The position numbers and the translations under genes are program-made. DNA of 64,000 nt from an uncultured Alphaproteobacteria bacterium. Its GTDB lineage: Bacteria; Pseudomonadota; Alphaproteobacteria; HIMB59; GCA-002718135. This document shows, piece by piece, positions 26,170 to 38,019 of the stretch. Location: NCBI GenBank assembly GCA_902588745.1, contig CACIQI010000007.1, positions 1-64,000 of the forward strand, in the 5' to 3' direction. The notes under the pieces were generated by a model. That model saw nothing but the letters and a program-made list of their open reading frames with translations, made no database searches and had not been told where the DNA came from. The number at the start of each line of letters is the position of its first letter. The first letter of the stretch is position 1.

Positions 26170-27996
26170 ATGAAAATACTCACTTTGATCTTTACATTTA
26201 CTCTAGTTTTTCAATTAAAAGCACAAGCAAATACTAATATATCTCATGCAATTGCAATGCATGGTGAGCCAAAATACTCAAAAGAATTTGAAAACGTTGA
26301 ATACATTAATCCAAACTCAATCAAAGGTGGATCAATAGTAAGAAGTGCCATTGGAACCTATGATAGTTTTAATCCATTTATTTTAAAAGGTACCTCGGCA
26401 GCTGGAATTGGAGGATTGTATGAAACATTAACAACGGGATCGAGTGATGAAGCATTTACGGAATACGGCTTATTGGCAGAAACGATTGAATGGCCAGATG
26501 ATAGATCTTGGGTTTCATTTACATTAAGAAACGAAGCGTATTGGCACGATGGGAAAAAAATTACAGCTGACGATGTTGTTTGGACATTTAATACTCTAAT
26601 GGAGAAAGGTCACCCATTTTATAAATACTACTATGGAGATGTAAAAGAAGTAGTTAAAGAACAAGAAAATAAAGTTAGATTTAATTTTACAACAAACACG
26701 AATAAAGAATTAGTATTAATTGTTGGTCAATTACCTGTACTGCCAAAACATTATTGGGTAAATAAAAACTTTGAAGAAACATCTCTGGAAATACCAATTG
26801 GAAGTGGTCCATATAAAATTAAATCATTTGATAGTGGAAGATCAATTACTTACGAACTAGATCAGAATTATTGGGGTTTTGGTGCATCAATACCAATTAA
26901 AATTGGTAAAGATAACTTCGGCACAATCAGATATGATTATTACAAAGACAGAGGTATTGAAAGAGAAGCTTTTAAATCTGGTGAGATTGATTTCTTTTCT
27001 GAAAATTCATCAAAAGAATGGGCAACCGCGTATGATATAAACGCAGTGAATGAAGGCCTAATTAAAAAAGAATTAATAAGTCATGAAAATCCACAAGGTA
27101 TGCAAGGTTTTGCATTTAATATAAGAAAAGATAAATTTAAAGATAGAAGAGTAAGAAAGGCTCTTTCTTATGCTTTTGATTTTGAATGGTCTAATAAAAA
27201 TTTATTCTTTGATGCATATAAAAGAACAGATAGTTTTTTTGAAAATTCAGAACTTGCTTCGTCTGGTCTACCTTCAAAAGAAGAATTAAACTATTTAAAT
27301 CCATATTTTGATGTACTGCCAAAGGAAGTATTTACAGAAAAATACACTAATCCAGTCACAGATGGTTCAGGTTATATGAGGATGCAACTGCAAGAAGCTT
27401 CAAAACTTTTAGAAGAATCTGGATGGGAATTAGTTGATGGTAAGCTTCTACATTCTAGTACTAAAGAACCTTTTGAATTTGAAATCTTACTACGATCACC
27501 AGCGTTTGAGAGAATAGTTTTCCCATTTAAAGATAATCTTGAAAAATTAGGAATAATTGCCGAAGTAAGAACGATTGATAGTGCACAATATCAAAAAAGA
27601 ATGGAAACATTTGATTTTGATATGGTTGTGCAAACCTTTGGTCAATCTTTATCTCCAGGTAACGAGCAAAGAAATTTTTGGGGTTCTGATGCAGCAGATA
27701 CTGATGGCTCCAGAAATGTTGTTGGTATAAAAAATTATGCTGTAGATGGATTAATTGAAAGTCTAATTAATGCTAGTGATAGAGAAGAATTAATTACAAT
27801 AACCAAAGCTTTAGATCGAGTTCTTCTATGGAATTATTATGTTATTCCACAATGGCATATCTCCTCATACAGAGTTCTATATTGGGATTTTTTTGATCAA
27901 CCAAAAATAAAGCCAAAATATTCACTAGGCTTTGATACATGGTGGATTAATCAGAATAAATTTGAAACAATCCAATCTAATAGAACATCAAACTAG
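26170..27996 (+). CDS. yejA: YejA-type oligopeptide-binding protein
   Basis: This periplasmic family 5 solute-binding protein receives peptides (and microcin C-like compounds in other bacteria) for the Yej importer. A signal peptide covers about residues 1-20 (ending QLKAQA). The mature start HAIAMHGEPKY, with YINPNSIKGG and TYDSFNPFILKG, is typical of YejA. SFTLRNEAYWHDGKKITADD is the family 5 signature region. The length is 608. It is the first of four yej genes in complete order. Confidence 0.93.
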   Translation: MKILTLIFTFTLVFQLKAQANTNISHAIAMHGEPKYSKEFENVEYINPNSIKGGSIVRSAIGTYDSFNPFILKGTSAAGIGGLYETLTTGSSDEAFTEYGLLAETIEWPDDRSWVSFTLRNEAYWHDGKKITADDVVWTFNTLMEKGHPFYKYYYGDVKEVVKEQENKVRFNFTTNTNKELVLIVGQLPVLPKHYWVNKNFEETSLEIPIGSGPYKIKSFDSGRSITYELDQNYWGFGASIPIKIGKDNFGTIRYDYYKDRGIEREAFKSGEIDFFSENSSKEWATAYDINAVNEGLIKKELISHENPQGMQGFAFNIRKDKFKDRRVRKALSYAFDFEWSNKNLFFDAYKRTDSFFENSELASSGLPSKEELNYLNPYFDVLPKEVFTEKYTNPVTDGSGYMRMQLQEASKLLEESGWELVDGKLLHSSTKEPFEFEILLRSPAFERIVFPFKDNLEKLGIIAEVRTIDSAQYQKRMETFDFDMVVQTFGQSLSPGNEQRNFWGSDAADTDGSRNVVGIKNYAVDGLIESLINASDREELITITKALDRVLLWNYYVIPQWHISSYRVLYWDFFDQPKIKPKYSLGFDTWWINQNKFETIQSNRTSN

Positions 27997-28035
27997 TTAT
28001 TAAAGTTTATTAGAAATAATATAAAATAGCACAAT

Positions 28036-29139
28036 ATGGGTGCTTACTTAATAAAAAGACTTCTTTTAATTATCCCAACTCTTTTTGGGATAATGGTTAT
28101 AAATTTTGCAATCATTCAAATTGTTCCAGGAGGCCCAGTAGAACAAATGATTGCACAAATGACTGGGACAGCTGTTGAGTCAACAGCTCGATTTTCTGGT
28201 GGTGGCGAGGGTGAAACTTTAGAGTTTAATCGAGATAATTCTGCATCAGTTAATGATAGCAAATATAGAGGAGCACAAGGCCTAGATCCAGATGTTATAA
28301 AGGAAATAGAAAAGATGTATGGAATGGACAAACCAGCCCATGAACGATTTATTAAAATGCTTAGAGATTATCTAACATTTGATTTTGGTGAAAGTTTTTT
28401 TAGAGATCAAAAAGTTACCTCTATTGTTTTAGATAAAATGCCAGTTTCAATATCACTTGGTTTATGGACAACTTTATTAGTGTATTTAATCTCCATACCT
28501 TTAGGTATTAGAAAAGCAATTAAAGACGGATCAAAATTCGATATTGTATCAAGTTCTATTGTAACAATAGGTTATGCAATTCCAAATTTTTTATTTGCTG
28601 TAATATTAATTGTATTTTTCGCAGGTGGAAGATTTTATGATATTTTTCCCTTACGCGGTTTATTTTCTGAAAATTTTGATGAATTAACTTTGTTTCAAAA
28701 AATGATAGATTATTTTTGGCATTTAGCTTTGCCTCTAATTGCTATGCTTGTGAGCGGATTTGCAGGTTTAACATTTTTAACAAAAAATTCATTTCTTGAT
28801 CAGGTAAATCAACAATATGTAATTACAGCTCGATCAAAAGGTTTGACTGAAAGAAAGGTTCTTTATGGTCATGTTTTTAGAAATGCAATGTTAATAGTTA
28901 TTGCTGGATTTCCATCAGCATTTATTGGAATTCTTTTTTCAAGTTCTCTGTTCATTGAGGTTATTTTTTCATTAGATGGATTGGGATTACTGGGGTACGA
29001 AGCAGCTCTGACTAGAGATTATCCAGTTATATTTGCAACACTTTATTTTTTCTCACTACTTGGTTTGGTTATGGGAATAATTGGCGATTTTATGTACTCA
29101 GTTATTGATCCCCGTATAGATTTTGAATCCAGACAATGA
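28036..29139 (+). CDS. yejB: Peptide ABC transporter permease YejB
   Basis: This is an inner-membrane DppB/OppB-type permease of 367 residues. It opens [20 protein letters not shown] and has [15 protein letters not shown] long periplasmic insertion before the core is typical of YejB rather than DppB. The ATPase-docking loop lies around [12 protein letters not shown]. It overlaps yejE by 4 bases. Confidence 0.94.
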   Translation: MGAYLIKRLLLIIPTLFGIMVINFAIIQIVPGGPVEQMIAQMTGTAVESTARFSGGGEGETLEFNRDNSASVNDSKYRGAQGLDPDVIKEIEKMYGMDKPAHERFIKMLRDYLTFDFGESFFRDQKVTSIVLDKMPVSISLGLWTTLLVYLISIPLGIRKAIKDGSKFDIVSSSIVTIGYAIPNFLFAVILIVFFAGGRFYDIFPLRGLFSENFDELTLFQKMIDYFWHLALPLIAMLVSGFAGLTFLTKNSFLDQVNQQYVITARSKGLTERKVLYGHVFRNAMLIVIAGFPSAFIGILFSSSLFIEVIFSLDGLGLLGYEAALTRDYPVIFATLYFFSLLGLVMGIIGDFMYSVIDPRIDFESRQ

Positions 29140-30164
29140 AAAAATTATCAAAATTAAATCAAAGAAGATTAAATAATTTTAAGAGCAACAAGAGAGGTTA
29201 TTATTCTTTTTGGATATTTAGTTTTTTATTTATTATTTCTTTGTTTGCTAATTTTATTGCTAATGAAAAACCATTATTAGTACAATATAACTCAAATTTT
29301 TATTATCCAATATTTTCTTTCTATTCAGAAACAACATTTGGAGGAGATTTTGAAACAGAGGCAGATTATAAAGATCCATATGTTAAAAATTTAATTGAGG
29401 AAAATGGATGGATGATTATGCCTATAATTCCATATTCATATAATACCATAATTAGAGATTTATCCGCTCCAGCACCTTCACCGCCTTCAAATAAAAATTG
29501 GCTTGGTACTGATGATCAAGCTAGGGATGTTCTATCAAGATTAATTTATGGTTTCCGAATATCCATATTATTTGGGTTTACCTTAACATTTTTTTCAATG
29601 ATTATAGGAGTCTCTGCTGGAGCAATACAAGGTTATTTTGGAGGAAAGACTGATTTATTTTTCCAAAGATTTATGGAGGTTTGGTCAGCAATACCAACTC
29701 TATATGTGTTAATTATTTTAGCTAGCGTAATTCAACCAAATTTTTGGTGGCTACTAATCATTTTATTACTTTTTAGTTGGATGGGTTATGTTGGCGTAGT
29801 TCGTGCAGAATTTTTAAGAGCAAGGAATTTTGACTATATAAGAGCAGCAAGAGCATTAGGAGTGTCAAATACAAAAATTATTATAAGACATATGTTACCT
29901 AATGCAACTATAGCTACAGTTACTTTTCTTCCATTTAGTTTAAGTGCTTCTGTCACAGCATTATCTGGTCTTGATTTTTTAGGTTTTGGGTTACCACCAG
30001 GATCTGCATCCTTGGGGGAAATGGTTAACCAAGGAAGAAATAATTTACAAGCTCCTTGGCTTGGAATTACGAGTTTCTTAACTTTAGGTTTAATGTTAGG
30101 CCTTTTAGTATTTGTTGGTGAAGCTATAAGAGACTCATTGGATCCAAGAAAGACTTTTAATTAA
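29136..30164 (+). CDS. yejE: Peptide ABC transporter permease YejE
   Basis: This is the second Yej permease, 342 residues. The N-terminal cytoplasmic stretch [17 protein letters not shown] precedes a first membrane helix and a periplasmic loop. [21 protein letters not shown] is the classic OppC/YejE signature. The docking loop [15 protein letters not shown] follows. It ends one base before yejF. Confidence 0.94.
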   Translation: MKKLSKLNQRRLNNFKSNKRGYYSFWIFSFLFIISLFANFIANEKPLLVQYNSNFYYPIFSFYSETTFGGDFETEADYKDPYVKNLIEENGWMIMPIIPYSYNTIIRDLSAPAPSPPSNKNWLGTDDQARDVLSRLIYGFRISILFGFTLTFFSMIIGVSAGAIQGYFGGKTDLFFQRFMEVWSAIPTLYVLIILASVIQPNFWWLLIILLLFSWMGYVGVVRAEFLRARNFDYIRAARALGVSNTKIIIRHMLPNATIATVTFLPFSLSASVTALSGLDFLGFGLPPGSASLGEMVNQGRNNLQAPWLGITSFLTLGLMLGLLVFVGEAIRDSLDPRKTFN

Positions 30165-30165
30165 A

Positions 30166-31743
30166 ATGGAGAAAATAATATCAATAAGTAACTTAAGTAT
30201 AGCGTTTAATAAATATTCTGACGTAGTTAAAAATGTAAATATTGATGTAGTAAAAGGTAAAACTACAGCAATAGTTGGGGAATCTGGGTCAGGCAAAACA
30301 TTATCAGCTCTAAGCATATTAAAATTATTACCGAATGGGGCTAGCATTAAGACAGGAAAAATAGAGTACAATAATAAAAATTTATTAAATTTAAGTCAAA
30401 AAGAAATCCAAAATATAAGAGGAAATAAAATTTCAACAATATTTCAAGAGCCAATGACAAGTTTAAACCCTCTGCATACAATAAATAAGCAAATTGAAGA
30501 AATTATTACAACGCATAATATATTAAGTAAAAAAGAGACTAAAAAAAGAACTATAAAATTACTAAATGAAGTTGGTCTTAGTGATATTTCATCAAGACCA
30601 AAAATATATCCATATGAATTATCTGGTGGACAGAGACAAAGAGCTATGATTGCAATGAGTATTGCAAATGAACCAGATTTGTTAATAGCTGATGAACCGA
30701 CTACAGCTTTAGATGTAACAATACAGTTACAAATCTTAGAGTTACTTCAAAATATTCAAAAAAAAATGGGTATGTCTATGGTTTTTATAAGCCATGATCT
30801 CTCTGTTGTGAAAAAATTATCAGATTACATATATGTAATGAAAAATGGAAAAGTAATTGAATTTGGGACAAAAGAAAAAATATTTAACAATCCTAAAAAT
30901 GAATATACTAAAGAATTAGTATCCAATCAAAGTAATATTAAAAAAAATAACAGTCAAAAAAGTGAATCTATAATAAAAATTAAGGATCTAAACGTTTGGT
31001 ATCCCATAAAAAAAGGATTGCTTAAAAGAACAATTGATCATGTAAAAGCAATTAACAATGTTAGCTTTAATTTAAAAATTGGAGAAACGGTTGGAATTGT
31101 GGGTGAATCTGGCTCAGGAAAAACTTCACTTATTTTGGCAATTCTAAAATTAATTCAATCCAGAGGAGAAATAATAATAAATAAAAAAAATTTAAATAAG
31201 TTAAGTAAAAAAGAGCTTTTAGATTTAAGAAAAGATATTCAAGTTGTATTTCAAGATCCGTTCTCATCCCTAAGTCCTAGAATGAATGTCGAAGATATTA
31301 TATCAGAAGGTTTAATGGTGCATTATCCCAATATTGGCCTAGTAGACAAAAGAAAAAAATTAAAAAATATTTTGGAAAAAGTTGGTTTAGAATATGAAAA
31401 TACAATAGAAAAATATCCTCATGAATTTTCTGGTGGTCAACGACAAAGAATTGCAATTGCTAGAGCTTTGATTTTAGAACCTAAGATACTAATTTTAGAT
31501 GAACCAACCTCTGCTTTGGATGTAACAATTCAGAATCAAATATTAAGTTTATTAAATAATTTACAAAAAGAATTAGATTTAAGTTATATTTTTATAAGTC
31601 ATGATATGCGAGTCATAAGAGCCATTGCTAATAAAATAATTGTTTTAAAAGATGGCTTAATTGTTGAAGAAAATTATAGTAGAGATATTTTTAATTCACC
31701 TAAATCAGAATATACAAAGAAACTAATATCTTCAGTTATATAA
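30166..31743 (+). CDS. yejF: Peptide ABC transporter ATPase YejF (two nucleotide-binding domains)
   Basis: The two ABC domains are fused in one 525-residue chain, as in YejF and GsiA. Walker A GESGSGKT occurs at 38-45 and again near 318, and each domain has a signature (LSGGQRQR, FSGGQRQR) and a Walker B ending DEPT. It powers import through YejB/YejE. The stop abuts the ATG of the next gene with no gap. Confidence 0.95.
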   Translation: MEKIISISNLSIAFNKYSDVVKNVNIDVVKGKTTAIVGESGSGKTLSALSILKLLPNGASIKTGKIEYNNKNLLNLSQKEIQNIRGNKISTIFQEPMTSLNPLHTINKQIEEIITTHNILSKKETKKRTIKLLNEVGLSDISSRPKIYPYELSGGQRQRAMIAMSIANEPDLLIADEPTTALDVTIQLQILELLQNIQKKMGMSMVFISHDLSVVKKLSDYIYVMKNGKVIEFGTKEKIFNNPKNEYTKELVSNQSNIKKNNSQKSESIIKIKDLNVWYPIKKGLLKRTIDHVKAINNVSFNLKIGETVGIVGESGSGKTSLILAILKLIQSRGEIIINKKNLNKLSKKELLDLRKDIQVVFQDPFSSLSPRMNVEDIISEGLMVHYPNIGLVDKRKKLKNILEKVGLEYENTIEKYPHEFSGGQRQRIAIARALILEPKILILDEPTSALDVTIQNQILSLLNNLQKELDLSYIFISHDMRVIRAIANKIIVLKDGLIVEENYSRDIFNSPKSEYTKKLISSVI

Positions 31744-33720
31744 ATGATTAAACAAGAACCTGATAAAAAATTAATTGATAAAGTAATATTGTTATTTAAT
31801 GAAAAAAAATATTTAGAAGCTCTTGATTTATCTAATAAGATTATCAGTGAATACCCTAATTCAATCTTAATTAATAATATTTTAGGAGTAATTCATACTG
31901 AGCTTAAAAATTACACTCAAGCAAGAGATTTATTTATTAAAGTTGTAAATTTAAATCCAAAATACAACGATGGTTTTTACAATCTAGCAAATATTTATAA
32001 CAAACTTGGTGAAGAAGACAATGCAATCAAAAATTATGAAAAAGTTATAGAATTAGATAAGAGTTATTATAAGGCTTACAATAACTTAGGAAATATATTT
32101 AGAAAAAGAAATTTAAATAAAAAAGCTCTTGAATATTATATATTAACACTGACCATAAATCCAAATTATATTAGAGGATTTTATAATTTAGCCGGAGTTC
32201 TTCAGCATTACATATTAGACGAGAAGAATAAACACATAAACAAGTTTTTATTGTATCTTCTTGAAAAAAAAATAATTGTTAGACCAAATGCTATAGCCAC
32301 AAATGTAATAAATGGTTTATTTTTAAATACTAATGTAAAAGATAATTTTTCATTATTAGAAAATAACATCTATCCAAAAAATTTTAATAAAATTATTGAA
32401 TTGTTAAACGAGAATAAACTTTTGTTACAATTTATGAAAGTTTGTCCTATTCCTAATTATTATTTTGAAAAAAATTTCAAAAAAATTAGAAATGAAATTT
32501 TAAATCAGATTTATAATTTAAATTTTAAAAAAATTTATTTGAAATTCTTAATTTCTTTATCAGCCCAATGTTTTTTAAATGAATACGTGTATTATGAGAC
32601 AGATGAAGAAAAATTTAAGATCAATAAAATTAATGAAAGAATTAGGAATAATGTTAATACAAAAGAAATAAATGATTTAGAAATTCTTATTTTATCTTGT
32701 TACTCTCCGTTATATAGCTTTGATTGGTGTAAGAAAATAAATCCTTCAAGTCAAATTGAAGAGACATTTATATTACAATATAGAAATTATAATGAAGAAA
32801 AAAAATATACTCAAAAAATAAAATCAATTTCAGAGATTAATGATAAAATTTCAATAAAAGTCAAAAATCAATATGAAGAGAATCCATATCCTAGATGGAC
32901 TAATCTTGGTTTAAGTATTGAACCTAGAGTTATAAAAGAAGTAATTGAAGATATAAATTTAGATGTAGATTTAAAAAAATTACACTTTTCTAAGAATACA
33001 GAAATTTTAATTGCTGGATGTGGTACTGGTCAACACGCAATAACTACAGCTTCTAAATACAAAAATGCAAAAATTTTTGCCTTAGACTTAAGTTTTAATA
33101 GCTTAGCCTATGCAAAAAGAAAAGCTAAAGAATTAAATTGTGAAAATATAAATTTTATCCAAGGAGATTTATTAGACTTAAGAAAATTAGACAAAAAATT
33201 CGATATTATAGAATCTGTTGGCGTTCTACATCATATGGCAGATCCACTAGCAGGATGGGAATGCTTAACTGATTGTTTAAAAAAAGATTCTTTAATGTTA
33301 ATTGGTTTATATAGCGAAAAAGCTAGAGAAAATATTGCAAATATAAGAGAAAATATAAAAAGTTTTAGAATCAAAACTACAAAAAAAAATATTATTAATT
33401 TTAGAAAAGATATTTTCGAAAATAATATTACAAAATGGGATAATGTTAAATATAGTCCAGATTTTTATTCAATAAGTGGAGTCAGAGATTTGTTATTTCA
33501 TGTACAGGAGCATAGATTTACAATTAAAAAAATAAGAAGTCATATGAATAAATTAGGATTAATTTTTTTAGGATTTGAAGACACATATGTTTTAAATCAA
33601 TTTAAAAAAAAATATGGTCAAACAAATGATCTATATGATCTAGATAAATGGGAAGATTTTGAAAAAAATAACTCAAGAATCTTTTCAGGTATGTACCAGT
33701 TTTGGTGTAAGAAAATTTAA
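31744..33720 (+). CDS. TPR-repeat and SAM-dependent methyltransferase fusion protein
   Basis: This is a 658-residue two-part protein. Residues about 10-155 form four tetratricopeptide repeats (for example GVIHTELKNYTQARDLFIKV, NLGNIFRKRNLNKKALEYY). Residues 160-370 are a less clear linker. The C-terminal part carries YEENPYPRW at 377-385, the SAM-binding loop AGCGTGQ at 424-430, VGVLHH at 492-497 and RDLLFHVQEHRFT at 581-593. Marine proteobacteria commonly encode this architecture, but its substrate is unknown. It starts directly after the yejF stop, so it probably belongs to the yej transcript. Confidence 0.85.
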   Translation: MIKQEPDKKLIDKVILLFNEKKYLEALDLSNKIISEYPNSILINNILGVIHTELKNYTQARDLFIKVVNLNPKYNDGFYNLANIYNKLGEEDNAIKNYEKVIELDKSYYKAYNNLGNIFRKRNLNKKALEYYILTLTINPNYIRGFYNLAGVLQHYILDEKNKHINKFLLYLLEKKIIVRPNAIATNVINGLFLNTNVKDNFSLLENNIYPKNFNKIIELLNENKLLLQFMKVCPIPNYYFEKNFKKIRNEILNQIYNLNFKKIYLKFLISLSAQCFLNEYVYYETDEEKFKINKINERIRNNVNTKEINDLEILILSCYSPLYSFDWCKKINPSSQIEETFILQYRNYNEEKKYTQKIKSISEINDKISIKVKNQYEENPYPRWTNLGLSIEPRVIKEVIEDINLDVDLKKLHFSKNTEILIAGCGTGQHAITTASKYKNAKIFALDLSFNSLAYAKRKAKELNCENINFIQGDLLDLRKLDKKFDIIESVGVLHHMADPLAGWECLTDCLKKDSLMLIGLYSEKARENIANIRENIKSFRIKTTKKNIINFRKDIFENNITKWDNVKYSPDFYSISGVRDLLFHVQEHRFTIKKIRSHMNKLGLIFLGFEDTYVLNQFKKKYGQTNDLYDLDKWEDFEKNNSRIFSGMYQFWCKKI

Positions 33721-33731
33721 ATAATTAGTTA

Positions 33732-33821
33732 TGGCGGAGAGAGAGGGATTCGAACCCTCGGTAGTATTGCTACTACACACGCTTTCCAAGCGTGCTGATT
33801 AAACCACTCTCACATCTCTCC
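33732..33821 (-). tRNA. tRNA-Ser (anticodon GGA)
   Basis: Read on the minus strand, the acceptor arm GGAGAGA pairs with TCTCTCC. The anticodon stem CACGC/GCGTG encloses loop TTGGAAA with anticodon GGA. A long variable arm (GTAGTA/TACTAC) marks a class II serine tRNA, and the T arm contains GGTTCGAATCC. The 3' CCA is encoded. It starts 5 bases after the lepA stop, so it is probably co-transcribed with lepA. Confidence 0.97.
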
Positions 33822-33826
33822 TAAAT

Positions 33827-35629
33827 TTAGTTATCATTCATTTTCAAAGCATTTAAAAAAGTGTTTTGTGGAATATCAACCTTTCCAAACTGCCTCATTC
33901 TTTTTTTACCTTTTTTTTGTTTATCTAAAAGTTTATTCTTTCTTGTAACATCTCCACCATAAAGTTTTTGTGTTACGTCTTTTCTAAATGATGCTACAGT
34001 TTCACGGGCAATTACTTTGCCTCCAATTGCTGCTTGAATTGCAACTTTAAATTGTTGTCTTGGAATTAAATCTTTTAATCTTTCACAAAGTGCTCTACCT
34101 CTTTGCTCAGATCTATCTTTGTGAACAATTAAAGATAGAGCATCTACAGGATCGCCATTGATAAGTATCCCCACCTTAACTAAATTATTTATCTCATATC
34201 CAGTAATTTCATAATCAAAGCTTGCATAACCTTTTGTAATTGATTTTAATCTATCATAAAAATCAAAAACAACTTCATTAAGTGGAAGTTTATACTCAAC
34301 TAAAGGTCTATTTCCTGCATAACTCATATTTAGTTGAATACCTCTTTTTGAAGTACATAATTCTAATACTGACCCCAAAAATTCTTCGGGTACAATAATT
34401 GTTGCCTTTATCCAAGGCTCTGAAATATTTTCCACTTTTACTGGATCTGGCATATCAGTTGGATTATGAAGATTTATAGTTGATCCATCTTTCATTAAGA
34501 TTTTATAAACAACTGATGGGGCAGTAGTTACAAGCTCTAAATTAAATTCTCTTTCAAACCGATCTCTTATAATTTCTAAATGCAACAAACCTAAAAAACC
34601 ACAGCGAAAACCATAACCTAGTGCAGGACTTACTTCTGGCTCATAAGAAAAACTAGAATCATTTAATGCAAGCTTAGCCATACTATCCCGCATGTGTTCA
34701 TAATCATCTGAGTCGACAGGAAACATTCCACAAAAAACTACTGGTTGTGATGGTTTAAAACCTGGAAGAACTTCTTCTGTTGGAAATTTATCATCTGTTA
34801 TTGTGTCACCAACTTTACAATCAGAAACACTTTTAATACCAGAATTAATGAAACCAATTTCTCCAGGCCCAAGTTTGTCAACTTCAGTTGCCTTAGGAGA
34901 AAATACACCTACTCTATCAATTGTATATGTGGCACCTGTTGCCATAAATCTTATTTTTTGACCTTTTTTTAGCTCTCCATTTATAACTCTTACAAGTACT
35001 ACAACACCGAGATAACTATCATACCAACTATCAACTAACATACATTTCAATTCTTTACTTATTTCACCTGATGGCGATGGAAGCAGTGTTATGATTTTAT
35101 TTAATAAATCTTCTATCCCAACACCTGTTTTAGCTGAAACAAGAGAAGCATTGTTAGTTTCAATACCTAGCACATCTTCAATTTGTGATTTTATTTTATC
35201 TGGCTCAGAAGAAGGAAGGTCAATTTTATTTAGGACAGGCAAAATTTCATGATCATTATTAATTGCCTGATACGCATTAGCTAATGTTTGAGCTTCAACA
35301 CCTTGTGTAGAATCAACTATTAATAAAGATCCCTCACATGCTGCTAAAGATCTTGATACCTCATACGAGAAATCAACATGCCCTGGAGTGTCCATAATAT
35401 TAAGTATGTAGGTCGTGCCGTCATTTGATTTGTAAGAAAGTCTAACTGTTTGAGCTTTAATCGTAATACCTCTTTCTCTTTCTAATTCCATAGAATCTAA
35501 AACCTGCTCTTTCATCTCTCTATCAGTTAAACCTCCACAAAACTGTATGAGCCTATCGGCTAATGTTGATTTTCCATGATCAATATGAGCAACAATTGAG
35601 AAATTACGAATAGAACTAAGTTCTGTCAT
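33827..35629 (-). CDS. lepA: Elongation factor 4 (LepA)
   Basis: LepA is a ribosomal GTPase of the EF-G type linked to back-translocation and initiation quality. G1 AHIDHGKST lies at 14-22, G3 is in MDTPGHVDF and G4 in LNKIDLP. The length of 600 residues and the C-terminal domain ending [17 protein letters not shown] are diagnostic. It overlaps pheT by one base at the end of the infC-lepA block. Confidence 0.98.
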   Translation of the reverse strand: MTELSSIRNFSIVAHIDHGKSTLADRLIQFCGGLTDREMKEQVLDSMELERERGITIKAQTVRLSYKSNDGTTYILNIMDTPGHVDFSYEVSRSLAACEGSLLIVDSTQGVEAQTLANAYQAINNDHEILPVLNKIDLPSSEPDKIKSQIEDVLGIETNNASLVSAKTGVGIEDLLNKIITLLPSPSGEISKELKCMLVDSWYDSYLGVVVLVRVINGELKKGQKIRFMATGATYTIDRVGVFSPKATEVDKLGPGEIGFINSGIKSVSDCKVGDTITDDKFPTEEVLPGFKPSQPVVFCGMFPVDSDDYEHMRDSMAKLALNDSSFSYEPEVSPALGYGFRCGFLGLLHLEIIRDRFEREFNLELVTTAPSVVYKILMKDGSTINLHNPTDMPDPVKVENISEPWIKATIIVPEEFLGSVLELCTSKRGIQLNMSYAGNRPLVEYKLPLNEVVFDFYDRLKSITKGYASFDYEITGYEINNLVKVGILINGDPVDALSLIVHKDRSEQRGRALCERLKDLIPRQQFKVAIQAAIGGKVIARETVASFRKDVTQKLYGGDVTRKNKLLDKQKKGKKRMRQFGKVDIPQNTFLNALKMNDN

Positions 35630-38019
35630 TAGTTTCTTATAGAACCATCAAGCGATTGAGATATTTCATCAATTATTTTTTGTGATAATTCTTCAATTTC
35701 TTGATCGTTGAAGGTTTTATCTTGAGGTTGTAGTAAAACCCTAAAAGCAATACTTTTTTTATTTTCTGGAAGTTTATCACCCTCATAAACATCAAATATT
35801 GTTACATTTTGAATTATATTTTTATCTATTTTTTTTACTTTTTTAATTATCTCAGTAGCCTTAACATCTTTTGGAAACAGAAAGGCAAAATCTCTTTCAA
35901 CCATTTGATAAGGATTATTGGCAAAACCACCTTTAGAGGAAGATTTATTTTCTTGAAATTGTGAAATATTCTCCAAATATATTTCAAAACCAAATACCTT
36001 GAAATTAACGTCAATTGTTTTTAATAGAATTGGATGCAACTCTCCAAAATTAGCTATTTTATTTTTACCAAGTCTTAAAGAAGATGATTTACCAGGATGA
36101 TAGATTTGACCTTCAAGTTTTTCATATAACAAATTATCTATTGGCACATTTAAGTTTGCTAAAATAGAAAATAAATCAGCCTTTATACTAAAGACATCAA
36201 TGTTTTTTTTATTTGATAACCAGTTTTGTTCATCAGACGAGCCATAAGCTATAGCAGTAGCAACATTTTCTTGTTGGTCTGGTAATGATTTAGAAAAATT
36301 TGGACCTACTTCAAATATTTTAGCTCTCAAATACATTCTAGCTTTATTTTGATTAATTGCCTCTAACAAATTTGGAAGCGTTGATGGTCTCATTGTACTT
36401 AAATCGGCACTTATTGGATTTTTTAAACTAATTATTTCATCTGAAATAATTTTTGCTTTTTTTTCATCCATAAATGACCATGTTACAACTTCAGAATATC
36501 CATTAAGGGCTATAGTTTTTTTGCTTTTATAAAAGGTTTTTGTTATATTATTTAAAATCTGCTTTTTTTCTTCTTGATTAGTTACTTTTTTTAGAGGAAT
36601 TTTATTATAACCATAAATTCTAACTATTTCTTCGACGATATCTGCCTCACCAATAATATCTGGTCTAAAAGTAGGGCTTTGAATTTCAAATTTTGAATTT
36701 TTTTCATTAACAGAAAAACCAAGTGAAGCTAAAATTTTTTTCTGTTCCTTATTATTGATTTCGATTCCTCCAAAAGTCTTTATTTTATTTGTGTCAAACA
36801 TAAATGGTTTATTTTTTTCTATATTAATTTCTGAAGAAACGAACTCACTTACTTCTCCTCCACATAATTTCAAAATCATTTGAGTTGCTGCATCGACACC
36901 CCAATAGATAGAATCAGTATCAATCCCTCTTTCAAAACGGTAACGTGCATCACTTTGAAGATTTAGTTTTCTTCCAGTTTTAGTGACAGAAATCGGATCA
37001 AATAACGCAACTTCTAGAAAGACATTTTTAGTCTCCAAACTACAACCACTATCGAGACCACCCATAACTCCACCAATTCCATGAAGCTTTTTTTCATCGT
37101 CAGAAATTACAATCATGTCACTGTCACATTTATAATTAATCTCATTAAGTGCTAAACACTCTTCATTTTTATTGGCTAATCGCATTGTTAAATTGCCTGA
37201 CACTTTATCAGCATCATAAACATGTAGCGGTCTTCCTAAGTCAAAAGTAATGTAATTTGTAATGTCAACAAGCGCTGAAATGGGTCTTAATCCGATTGCA
37301 GTTAATCTATCTTGAAGCCATTTAGGACTTTCTACATTTTTGACATTTTTGAAATATCGACCTGCTACTCCGGGACATAGATTATTATTTTGAAAATCTT
37401 TTTTCCACGTAATTGGGCTTTTAAATGTTTCTTTAGATTTTTTATAATTTAAATTTTTTAATTTACCAATTCCTGCTGCTGCTAAATCCCTTGCAATACC
37501 TCTAACTGATAAACAGTCAGATCTATTTGGTGTTAAATTAATTTCTATAATAGGTTCATCTATTGCAAAGATTTTACTAAATAAATCACCAATTTTATAA
37601 TTATCTTTTATTTCAATAATTCCATCGTGTTCATTAGAAATACCCATCTCTCTTTCTGAGACAAGCATTCCGCAAGACTCAACTCCTCTAATTTTAGTTT
37701 TTTTTAAATGTAAGTCAGTTCCAGGAATGTAACTATTTTCTGGTGCAAAAATTCCAAGCATGCCTTCTCTTGCATTTGGAGCACCACACACAACTTGATA
37801 ATTTCCATTTATTGTTTCAACCTGACATACTTTAAGCTTATCTGCATCTGGATGTTTTTCTGCTTTTAAAACTTTAGCGACTGTAAAATTCTTAAATATT
37901 TCTGATTTATCTTCTACACTTTCAATCTCTAAACCAATATTGGTTAAAGTATCTGTTATGGTATTTAAATTTTCAGAAGTATCTAAATGATCTTTTAGCC
38001 AGTCTAGTGTAAATTTCAT
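35629..38019 (-). CDS. pheT: Phenylalanine-tRNA ligase beta subunit
   Basis: PheT is the large subunit of the (alpha-beta)2 synthetase. Domains in order are an N-terminal EMAP-like tRNA-binding domain ([24 protein letters not shown]), the B3/B4 editing region ([17 protein letters not shown]), the B5 domain near 410-480, the catalytic-like core, and a C-terminal FDX-ACB anticodon domain ([11 protein letters not shown]). The length is 796. It begins directly after pheS. Confidence 0.97.
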   Translation of the reverse strand: MKFTLDWLKDHLDTSENLNTITDTLTNIGLEIESVEDKSEIFKNFTVAKVLKAEKHPDADKLKVCQVETINGNYQVVCGAPNAREGMLGIFAPENSYIPGTDLHLKKTKIRGVESCGMLVSEREMGISNEHDGIIEIKDNYKIGDLFSKIFAIDEPIIEINLTPNRSDCLSVRGIARDLAAAGIGKLKNLNYKKSKETFKSPITWKKDFQNNNLCPGVAGRYFKNVKNVESPKWLQDRLTAIGLRPISALVDITNYITFDLGRPLHVYDADKVSGNLTMRLANKNEECLALNEINYKCDSDMIVISDDEKKLHGIGGVMGGLDSGCSLETKNVFLEVALFDPISVTKTGRKLNLQSDARYRFERGIDTDSIYWGVDAATQMILKLCGGEVSEFVSSEINIEKNKPFMFDTNKIKTFGGIEINNKEQKKILASLGFSVNEKNSKFEIQSPTFRPDIIGEADIVEEIVRIYGYNKIPLKKVTNQEEKKQILNNITKTFYKSKKTIALNGYSEVVTWSFMDEKKAKIISDEIISLKNPISADLSTMRPSTLPNLLEAINQNKARMYLRAKIFEVGPNFSKSLPDQQENVATAIAYGSSDEQNWLSNKKNIDVFSIKADLFSILANLNVPIDNLLYEKLEGQIYHPGKSSSLRLGKNKIANFGELHPILLKTIDVNFKVFGFEIYLENISQFQENKSSSKGGFANNPYQMVERDFAFLFPKDVKATEIIKKVKKIDKNIIQNVTIFDVYEGDKLPENKKSIAFRVLLQPQDKTFNDQEIEELSQKIIDEISQSLDGSIRN

